From: Planctomycetaceae bacterium
Lineage (GTDB): Bacteria; Planctomycetota; Planctomycetia; Planctomycetales; Planctomycetaceae
Assembly: GCA_003503535.1 (NCBI GenBank)
Contig: DOCI01000011.1
Span: 14,718-20,503 of the forward strand
Direction of reading: 5' to 3'
Length of the DNA: 5,786 nucleotides
A model generated the notes under the pieces. It was not told where the DNA came from. It did no database searches and saw nothing but the letters and a program-made list of their open reading frames with translations. This document shows, piece after piece, positions 1 through 4,772 of the stretch. The stretch's first letter is position 1. The number at the start of each line of letters is the position of its first letter. The position numbers and the translations under genes were made by a program.

Positions 1-1
1 G

Positions 2-241
2 TCAGTCCCTTATCCCGGCTCCACTGCCTGCACAACGGAATTCGGCTTCAATCCTCATGATGTGAAAGACGATGGCATCTTCGATGCCAACTGGACTCGA
101 ACATTCCGCAGTGAACACAAAGGGGGCGTGCAATTCACAATGGTCGATGGTTCGGTTCACTTCATTGCCGAAAATATATCTGCTGAAGTGCTTGATGCAT
201 TAGCGACCAGAAATGGCGGGGAGGTCATTGGTGAATTTTAA
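2..241 (+). CDS. DUF1559 prepilin-like protein, C-terminal end (5' part outside window)
   Basis: The last 79 residues of a protein whose start lies before the window; the frame is open from base 2 to the TAA at 239-241. Visible residues 36-50 contain RSEHKGG and end in VDG, with His39 exactly nine residues before Asp49-Gly50. This is the H-X9-DG signature of the DUF1559 family. The tail, with [10 protein letters not shown] and then [13 protein letters not shown], is also typical of the family ending. Complete members usually have an N-terminal prepilin-type cleavage/methylation motif and one membrane helix and are a hugely expanded family in Planctomycetes, so the protein is probably exported and pseudopilin-like; that part is not visible here. 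The molecular role of the family is unknown. The stop codon lies inside the next gene, which suggests coupled translation. The family call is confident, the function is not. Confidence 0.9.
   Translation, partial: SVPYPGSTACTTEFGFNPHDVKDDGIFDANWTRTFRSEHKGGVQFTMVDGSVHFIAENISAEVLDALATRNGGEVIGEF
218..224 (+). promoter_or_regulatory. Shine-Dalgarno that decides the GTG start at 231
   Basis: GGGGAGG lies 6 nt before GTG 231 and inside the coding sequence of the upstream DUF1559 gene. It supports GTG 231 over ATG 213, which has no comparable purine-rich sequence ahead of it. Confidence 0.7.
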
Positions 242-695
242 ACTGAGGCTCAACCACAATAAGCAGTTGTTACTCGCTATGTTTTCTGCGCTTTCAATCG
301 GCTGCTCATCCCAAACCGATCCTTTTATCGAAACTCGACAGGAAGTCGCTGGCTTCGTCACTCTCGATGGAGAACCTCTCAAAGAAGGGCTGATTCGTTT
401 CGTGCCCGTGGAAGGAACTCCCGGCCCTAAAACATCAGTCAAAATCGAAAATGGAACTTATCTCATCGAAAGTCGATATGGACCAGTCGCGGGAACTCAT
501 CGGGTCGAAGTCGAGTCTACAGATGATGGTGGCTTTGCCCGCGATGACGAAACGGCTCTCAAGCATCTCGAGGAAAATAACATTAAAAAAATTGATGTGA
601 TCCTTGTACCTGAGAAATATGGAGCCAATAGCCCATTGAAGGCTATCGTCAAAGAAAACGAAACCAACGAATTCGAATTTCAACTTCAGAGATAA
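231..695 (+). CDS. Carboxypeptidase regulatory-like domain lipoprotein
   Basis: A 154-residue predicted lipoprotein starting at GTG 231. I prefer this start because GGGGAGG (218-224) sits 6 nt upstream as a strong Shine-Dalgarno, and because it gives a normal signal peptide: basic K4/R6/K11, a hydrophobic stretch at 12-24, then Ser-Ile-Gly-Cys25 as the lipobox (Ser at -3 is slightly unusual). An in-frame ATG at 213 would add six residues. After a short linker, residues 38-97 form one small beta-sandwich of the carboxypeptidase-regulatory/transthyretin-like type: [12 protein letters not shown], then IRFVPVEG, then NGTYLI and VAGTHRVEV. The end ([11 protein letters not shown], then EFEFQL) matches the usual ending of such planctomycete proteins. 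It overlaps the DUF1559 stop by 11 nt; DUF1559 genes are often followed by this kind of small lipoprotein, so an envelope partner role is likely but unproven. No enzyme active site is visible. Confidence 0.88.
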   Translation: MNFKLRLNHNKQLLLAMFSALSIGCSSQTDPFIETRQEVAGFVTLDGEPLKEGLIRFVPVEGTPGPKTSVKIENGTYLIESRYGPVAGTHRVEVESTDDGGFARDDETALKHLEENNIKKIDVILVPEKYGANSPLKAIVKENETNEFEFQLQR

Positions 696-735
696 TGCCG
701 ATTCGTAGCGACGTCTCCCGAAACTGAAAATTCAT

Positions 736-764
736 ATGTTCTCACAAGAACGACCTTCTATAAT
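736..764 (+). promoter_or_regulatory. Candidate promoter for the Kelch gene
   Basis: A perfect TATAAT (759-764) lies about 67 bp before the ATG at 831. At a 17-bp spacing the -35 position (736-741, ATGTTC) is poor, so the call rests on the -10 box. A small palindrome, GTTCT-CACA-AGAAC (738-751), covers the -35 region and could be an operator, or a weak hairpin after the lipoprotein gene. The 135-bp gap and the absence of a strong terminator leave open some read-through from upstream. Confidence 0.4.
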
Positions 765-817
765 CAAATAACCAACCTTATGGAGCAATTGACACTCCAC
801 AAAGGATTTCCACACCA

Positions 818-822
818 AAGGA
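818..822 (+). promoter_or_regulatory. Ribosome binding site deciding the ATG 831 start
   Basis: AAGGA lies 8 nt before ATG 831. The in-frame ATG at 780 has no purine-rich site upstream and would put 17 polar residues before the signal peptide. Confidence 0.7.
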
Positions 823-830
823 AACATTCT

Positions 831-2480
831 ATGATTAAAAAACTCCTTCCACTCAGTCTCATGACACTAACTCTGTTCAGCCACATGTCAAATTCCGTAC
901 AGGCTCACTTTCCCTGGCTGGATGTCTCTGGACGCCAGACTGCCGATCAGAAACTTGTCTGCTATTTTTCTGAATCGCCGACCGACGATGATCCCACACT
1001 CCTGAAATATGTTGCCGATGCGAAAGTGTATCGCCTGCAACGCAAGGGGGATCCCATTCTCCTGGAACGGAATGAGATCGAAAATGAAATGTCGTTTGCG
1101 ATTGAACCGGATCAGGCCGAATCCATTTTCATCCTGGACCATCAACTTGGCGTGATGAATCGGGGCGAGAGTAGTTTTCTCGTCAAATACTACAGCGAAA
1201 CGGGCCCTTCATTGAAATCCTGGACCTGGAAGCAAGCGGAGTCCATGGACAAAACTCTGGATTTCACAGTCATTCCCTCTCTCGATGAAAATAAATTAAC
1301 TGTCACTGTCAAACATCAGGGAGAACCTGCTGTCGGAGCTGAAGTCACTTTCGTGCACGACCTTGTCGAACTCGACAAGCAGGAAACCGATAAGAATGGA
1401 ACTGCAACTGTCGATATCAGCAAGCAAAGTATTCATGCCGTTCGTGTGAAATTTGTTGAGAAGCAATCGGGAAGCCTCGACGAAAAGTCTTATGATGAAA
1501 TTCGTCATTATTCCACACTCACCTTCCCAGCTGCCAGTTACGAGACTCTGCAAGTCAGCACCCCTTATCCGGAAATTCCTGAAACGGTCACCAGTTTCGG
1601 AGCCGCGATTTCGGGCGATGTTCTTTACATCTATGGCGGCCATACCGGCGGCGCTCATGAATACTCGAATGAAGGTCAGGCAAACACATTGTGGGCATTG
1701 GACCTGAATACGAAAAGTGAATGGAAAGCTCTGGCAAAAGGCCCACGTCTGCAGGGACTGGCGATGGTCGCTCACGATGGCAAGCTGTATCGCATAGGTG
1801 GCTTCACGGCCAAGAACGCAGAGGGTGAAGATCAGGACTTGTGGTCACTGGATTCCTTCTCGATGTTCGATCCAGGAACTGAAAAATGGACCGACCTTCC
1901 TGCTCTGCCCGAGCCACGATCTTCCTTTGATGCCGCTGTTCTCGATGGCAAAATCTATGTGATGGGAGGGTGGTCCATGCAAGGCGATGCCGAAAGCACC
2001 TGGCACGATACCGCCTGGACTTTCGACCTGAATGATCAAGCAGCTGTGTGGACGAAACTTCCAACGCCACCATTTAGAAAACGTGCCCTTTCGGTTGCCG
2101 CCTATCAGGGAAAAATTTATGCCATCGGAGGGATGTCCTCTGAAGGCAAGCCGACAACCGAAGTATCCATATATGATCCGAAGACTTCGACCTGGTCCGC
2201 AGGGCCACAATTGATTGGTCATTCCATGACCGGTTTCGGAACCTCTTCATTTGCGGCTGATGGGCAGTTGTTTGTTTCCACTTACGATGGCACTTTGCAA
2301 ACCCTCTCGAAAGACGGTTCTCAATGGAACAACCTGGGCAACTTCGAAAATGCCCGCTTCTTCCACCGCATGGTGCCTAAAAATAAAAACAAACTCCTGC
2401 TGCTTGGTGGTTCGAGTATGTCGGTAGGCAAGTTTGAAGAAATCGACGAACTTGATTTGAACACACTGTCAAAAAACTAG
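831..2480 (+). CDS. Secreted DUF4198-like / Kelch-repeat beta-propeller fusion protein
   Basis: A 549-residue exported protein. Residues 1-25 are a Sec signal peptide (KK at 3-4, hydrophobic 5-16, SVQA before predicted cleavage at 25/26), so the mature protein would begin HFPWL. Residues 26-125 (with SESPTDDDP at 47-55, ILDHQLGVM at 101-109 and FLVKYY at 116-121) resemble the N-terminal part of planctomycete DUF4198-type proteins. Residues 143-232 look like a transthyretin/Cna-B-like sandwich (GEPAVGAEVTFV, then ETDKNGTATVDI). Residues 250-545 form a Kelch propeller of about six blades: Gly-Gly pairs at 269, 323, 379, 433 and 526, with blade-ending tryptophans at 298, 353, 407, 455 and 499. 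The fifth blade (about 463-505) lacks the Gly-Gly pair. No catalytic residues are recognisable; a binding or scaffold role outside the cytoplasm is inferred. It is probably monocistronic, between a TATAAT-type promoter and a hairpin terminator. The Kelch call is firm, the N-terminal family assignment is from memory of the pattern. Confidence 0.88.
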   Translation: MIKKLLPLSLMTLTLFSHMSNSVQAHFPWLDVSGRQTADQKLVCYFSESPTDDDPTLLKYVADAKVYRLQRKGDPILLERNEIENEMSFAIEPDQAESIFILDHQLGVMNRGESSFLVKYYSETGPSLKSWTWKQAESMDKTLDFTVIPSLDENKLTVTVKHQGEPAVGAEVTFVHDLVELDKQETDKNGTATVDISKQSIHAVRVKFVEKQSGSLDEKSYDEIRHYSTLTFPAASYETLQVSTPYPEIPETVTSFGAAISGDVLYIYGGHTGGAHEYSNEGQANTLWALDLNTKSEWKALAKGPRLQGLAMVAHDGKLYRIGGFTAKNAEGEDQDLWSLDSFSMFDPGTEKWTDLPALPEPRSSFDAAVLDGKIYVMGGWSMQGDAESTWHDTAWTFDLNDQAAVWTKLPTPPFRKRALSVAAYQGKIYAIGGMSSEGKPTTEVSIYDPKTSTWSAGPQLIGHSMTGFGTSSFAADGQLFVSTYDGTLQTLSKDGSQWNNLGNFENARFFHRMVPKNKNKLLLLGGSSMSVGKFEEIDELDLNTLSKN

Positions 2481-2513
2481 TCCCATCGTGAGCATTTGAG
2501 AATCAAATATGTT

Positions 2514-2550
2514 CGGGGCATACGATGACAATCGAGCCCCGGGCATTTTT
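2514..2550 (+). terminator. Hairpin terminator after the Kelch gene
   Basis: CGGGGC (2514-2519) pairs with GCCCCG (2536-2541). Inside it CGAT (2523-2526) pairs with ATCG (2531-2534) around a GACA loop. The stem is followed by GGCA and five T (2546-2550). It lies 33 bp after the stop codon. The T-run starts 4 nt after the stem, so termination may be imperfect. A smaller perfect hairpin, ATTTGA-GAA-TCAAAT (2494-2508), precedes it. Confidence 0.65.
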
Positions 2551-2601
2551 ATTAATCTGTTCTTGAATTCAATAAAATCCAGAACTCCCACAAACGCAAC
2601 G

Positions 2602-2730
2602 AAACTTAAATTTAGCCACAGAGAGTACAGAGTTCACAGAGATTTTTGGGAGTGTTTACACTCGGAATGTGGTCGCTGATTCCAGACTGTCATAGCATTC
2701 AATTATTATTCTCTGTGCTTTCTGAGGCTA
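2602..2730. repeat. Inverted-repeat element A (CACAGAG type)
   Basis: The left arm at 2613-2632 pairs with the right arm at 2711-2730 over 20 nt with 3 mismatches, enclosing 78 nt. The left arm is built from CACAGAG-like units (CCACAGAG, ACAGAG and, just past the arm, CACAGAG). It is preceded by AAACTTAAATTTAG (2602-2615), which recurs with one change at the left edge of element B. This looks like a degenerate copy of a dispersed non-coding repeat. No coding capacity or clear target-site duplication is seen. Confidence 0.6.
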
Positions 2731-2740
2731 TTATTAATAA

Positions 2741-2768
2741 TAACTGAAGTTTTGCATAATCTCAGTTA
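2741..2768. repeat. 7-bp inverted repeat with a 14-nt loop
   Basis: TAACTGA (2741-2747) and TCAGTTA (2762-2768) are perfect reverse complements separated by 14 nt. The pair sits between element A and the GC-rich motif at 2768-2793. There is no T-tract, so it is not a typical terminator. It may be part of the same repeat cluster or chance. Confidence 0.35.
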
Positions 2769-2793
2769 CAAGCACGAAGCGCAAGCGTGTGAG
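2768..2793. repeat. Short dispersed-repeat-like motif (AAGCACGAAGCGCAAGCG)
   Basis: The core AAGCACGAAGCGCAAGCG followed by TGTGAG can fold through CACG/CGTG arms. From memory, very similar AAGC-CGAAGCGCAAGCG strings are scattered through intergenic DNA of several Planctomycetes; no genome search was done. Only one copy occurs in this window. Confidence 0.4.
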
Positions 2794-2841
2794 TCTATTG
2801 CAAGATCAATTTGAAAACCGGAGAAGTAAGAACTCCTAACA

Positions 2842-2980
2842 AAACTGAAATTTAGTCATTGCACCACCGAGGCACAGAGGACACGGAGAAGTCTTGATCT
2901 CCAGGCCTAATGAAGAGTTCGATTACTTGAGCATGACAGACCTTTCCGAAAATTTCTCGGTGTCCTCTGTGCCTCTGTGG
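2842..2980. repeat. Inverted-repeat element B (CACAGAG type, near-perfect long hairpin)
   Basis: The left arm at 2864-2890 and the right arm at 2954-2980 are reverse complements over 27 nt with 2 mismatches (positions 2868 and 2885 of the left arm). They enclose 63 nt that I cannot assign. The arm core is GAGGCACAGAGGACAC. AAACTGAAATTTAG (2842-2855) lies ahead of the left arm and matches 13 of 14 bases at the left edge of element A, which makes the two elements relatives. Similar CACAGAGG-type repeats are, as I recall, common in planctomycete intergenic DNA. If transcribed, it would form a stable hairpin ahead of the PQQ-like gene. Confidence 0.75.
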
Positions 2981-3039
2981 TTTTAATCTTTCTCAAAATC
3001 TGTTGAGTCATTTTCGAAGTTTGGTTTCAAACTGCAGTT

Positions 3040-3068
3040 TTGCAATACTCCAGTATTAAATCTATCCA
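3040..3068 (+). promoter_or_regulatory. Weak candidate promoter with palindrome, PQQ-like gene
   Basis: TTGCAA (3040-3045) is followed after 17 bp by TATCCA (3063-3068), a poor -10 box. Between them lies AATACT-CC-AGTATT (3044-3057), a perfect 6-bp-arm palindrome 39 bp before the ATG, in a place suited to an operator. Both calls are speculative; the region must hold the promoter if the Kelch terminator is efficient. Confidence 0.25.
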
Positions 3069-3096
3069 ATACATCCACTGAAAACTGGAAACCAAG

Positions 3097-4389
3097 ATGA
3101 ATCGTCTTTTCAATTGTATTGCCATAATTGGCATATTGACTCTCCCCTGCTCCGCAACTGCTGATGAGAATTGGACTGGGTTTCAGGATCATCAGCAGGT
3201 TAAACTCGATCAATCCTGGAACTGGTCGCTGCCCCCTAAAACAACCTGGAAGATTCAACTGGATGGTTATGGCCAATCGAGCCCGGTCACATTGGGTAAC
3301 CAGATCTTTATCACCAGCGTTCAAGGGGAAAACAAAGACAATTGTCTGATCACTGCTTACTCTCTGAATGATGGCAAACAGCTCTGGCAGCAATCGCTGG
3401 TTAACCCTTCACCCGTCGAAGCGACATCATATGTGAGCAAGGCGGCTCCATCTCCTGTGGTCGATGGAAATCAAATTATCACATTCTTTGAGGGAGGTTT
3501 ACTCGCCTGCTTTTCGCTCGATGGGAAATTAAACTGGCAGAAAAATCTCATCGAAGATTTTGGACCAATCGATTCCCGTCATGGTCTCTCATCATCACTG
3601 GAACAAAACGCGGCCAATGTCTTTATCTGGGTCGAACGTCAGACTGATCCCTACGTGCTGTGTCTGGATAAGAAATCAGGTGAAGTCCTCTGGAAAGCTC
3701 CAGGTTTAGGTGTGACCAGCTGGGCCAGTCCACGAATTATGACTGCCGAGGGACGCGATCAACTCCTGTTGAGTGGCATCGGAAAGATTGTTGCATTGGA
3801 TCCGGAGACGGGTTCTCAAATCTGGGAATTTACAGAGATCACTGGAAACTCGACACCGACACCTTTTCCACTTGCTGACGGCCGCTTTTTAATGGGAGCG
3901 ACAACTGGACAGGGAGATGGTAACGAAGGTCGGGCGGCTGAATCGAATGGCGTGATCGCAATCTCCAAAACAGTTGAAGGAATATGGTCCGCAAATTATG
4001 CATGGAAAGCCAAAAAAGCGACCAGTTCGTTCGGAACTCCCGTTGCCAACCAGGAAATGACATTTTTCGTCAATAGAACGGGCATCCTTTTTGGTCTCGA
4101 TCTCAAGTCCGGCGAAGAACGACTGGCTGAGCGAACTTCGGGCAGCGTCTGGGCGACGCCGCTCTTAACCGAGAACCACCTACTCCTGTTTGGTAAGTCA
4201 GGAACACTCGATATTTTTCGGCTCGGCGAAAAACCAGAACTGGTTCAAACTGTCGAGCTGTTTACTAAAGAAGCTGACGCCACGAATCCATTCGCAGGTC
4301 CAACTTTATATGCCGCAATTGTCGCGCAGGATCACATTCTGATTCGGACTGGAACAGAAATGACTTGTCTGGAATCGGCCAACGAATAA
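3097..4389 (+). CDS. Exported PQQ-like (BamB/YncE-type) beta-propeller protein
   Basis: A 430-residue protein. Residues 1-22 are a Sec signal peptide (hydrophobic 7-17, SATA, predicted cleavage 22/23). Cys18 is preceded by Pro, so it is not a lipobox. The mature part carries repeated PQQ-like blade signatures: LNDGKQLWQQ (90-99), LDGKLNWQK (141-149), LDKKSGEVLWK (190-200), LDPETGSQIWEF (234-245) and the degenerate LDLKSGEERLAE (334-345). Together they suggest a six- to eight-bladed propeller. The signatures mark the fold only: no cytochrome haem motif and no dehydrogenase calcium/PQQ site are visible, so quinone binding or enzyme activity should not be assumed. In Planctomycetes such proteins are numerous and mostly uncharacterised. 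A weak ribosome site (GGAA, 3087-3090) precedes the ATG. The gene stands alone on this strand and converges on the next gene with a 4-bp gap. Confidence 0.88.
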   Translation: MNRLFNCIAIIGILTLPCSATADENWTGFQDHQQVKLDQSWNWSLPPKTTWKIQLDGYGQSSPVTLGNQIFITSVQGENKDNCLITAYSLNDGKQLWQQSLVNPSPVEATSYVSKAAPSPVVDGNQIITFFEGGLLACFSLDGKLNWQKNLIEDFGPIDSRHGLSSSLEQNAANVFIWVERQTDPYVLCLDKKSGEVLWKAPGLGVTSWASPRIMTAEGRDQLLLSGIGKIVALDPETGSQIWEFTEITGNSTPTPFPLADGRFLMGATTGQGDGNEGRAAESNGVIAISKTVEGIWSANYAWKAKKATSSFGTPVANQEMTFFVNRTGILFGLDLKSGEERLAERTSGSVWATPLLTENHLLLFGKSGTLDIFRLGEKPELVQTVELFTKEADATNPFAGPTLYAAIVAQDHILIRTGTEMTCLESANE

Positions 4390-4393
4390 ATTC

Positions 4394-4732
4394 TCATCGC
4401 GATTTGAGTTTCCGCGATTTCAGTATGTTTCGCGGCGAGTCAGATACAGGTTGGAATGCATGAGTATTTCCAGCAGAATCATTCAGTCGAACCTGACCAC
4501 ATTCCGGGCATTGCCAGATCGTTTGCCTGGCAGAAAGCAGTAGCCGCCGCAATCTCATGCAGGCGGCTTCTTTTTTGAATGCGGAAGGTCCCGATTTCTC
4601 AATCGCATTATCGATATGTTCCCAAAACTCATCCAGATCCTGATCAGCGATCCAATGAGCAACATAGGAACGATTATCGGTAGAATTCAGAAATCTGAAT
4701 CCGCAGCCACATGTCATCTCGACTGAACCCAT
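4394..4732 (-). CDS. Small four-cysteine (zinc-ribbon-like) hypothetical protein
   Basis: A 112-residue protein of unknown function. The start is taken at ATG 4732, with GGA 8 nt upstream. A TTG at 4759 in the same frame is possible but lacks a well-spaced site. Two cysteine pairs, C8-G-C10 near the N-terminus and C75-P-E-C78-G near the middle, could bind one zinc ion like a split zinc ribbon; this is inference. Between them lies a probably helical, charged segment (about 30-70; AIEKSGPSAFKKEAACMRLR). The tail is basic (LKSRKLKSR). There is no signal peptide or membrane helix, so it is probably cytoplasmic. It begins 40 bp after the MFS stop on the same strand and is probably co-transcribed. 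Its 3' end faces the PQQ-like gene with a 4-bp gap, so its transcript must end inside that gene. A rubredoxin-like or nucleic-acid-binding role cannot be separated. Confidence 0.7.
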   Translation of the reverse strand: MGSVEMTCGCGFRFLNSTDNRSYVAHWIADQDLDEFWEHIDNAIEKSGPSAFKKEAACMRLRRLLLSARQTIWQCPECGQVRLNDSAGNTHAFQPVSDSPRNILKSRKLKSR

Positions 4733-4772
4733 TGATCTTTTCCAACAAAACCCAATCAATGATTAATCAGCC

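Larger units (their letters stand above)
2481..3096. other. 616-bp non-coding region rich in inverted repeats
   Basis: No open frame here has both a start with a ribosome site and protein-like composition. After the Kelch terminator, the region holds two related inverted-repeat elements (about 2602-2730 and 2842-2980), a 7-bp inverted repeat (2741-2768), a short GC-rich motif (2768-2793) and the probable promoter region of the PQQ-like gene (after about 3030). The small palindrome GAGTG-TTTA-CACTC (2650-2663) lies inside the first element. The sequence is more AT-rich than the genes on either side, apart from the repeat arms. Confidence 0.75.

Noticed and set aside
213..230. ATG 213 (and TTG 228) as start of the lipoprotein gene
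   Set aside because: The strong ribosome site at 218-224 fits GTG 231 with 6-nt spacing; the longer form only adds residues ahead of a complete signal peptide.
738..751. GTTC...GAAC palindrome as a LexA box
   Set aside because: The order and spacing (GTTC-N6-GAAC) do not match the known GAAC-N4-GTTC or direct-repeat types, and the downstream gene has no SOS link.
789..794. TTGACA as a -35 box before the Kelch gene
   Set aside because: No -10-like sequence occurs at 16-18 bp downstream; the match is probably chance.
780..830. ATG 780 as start of the Kelch gene
   Set aside because: It has no ribosome site and would bury the signal peptide behind 17 polar residues; ATG 831 has AAGGA at 8 nt.
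1296..1775. Minus-strand open frame of 159 codons inside the Kelch gene
   Set aside because: It is antisense to a clearly conserved coding region, with no ribosome site and no recognisable domain.
1845..2222. Minus-strand open frame of 125 codons inside the Kelch gene
   Set aside because: Antisense shadow of the Kelch blades; the composition is not protein-like.
2613..2980. CACAGAG-rich repeats as a possible CRISPR array
   Set aside because: The units are 7-10 nt, degenerate and partly inverted, with no regular spacers or cas genes.
2983..3393. Minus-strand open frame of 136 codons crossing the start of the PQQ-like gene
   Set aside because: Most of it is antisense to the PQQ-like coding sequence, the rest covers its promoter region, and no family is recognisable.
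3097..4389. PQQ-like protein as a quinoprotein alcohol dehydrogenase
   Set aside because: Only blade signatures are present; it is shorter than those enzymes and no cofactor-site or haem motif is visible.
4733..4759. TTG 4759 as start of the four-cysteine gene
   Set aside because: The only purine-rich sequence upstream is too far away; ATG 4732 has a usable site and keeps both cysteine pairs.
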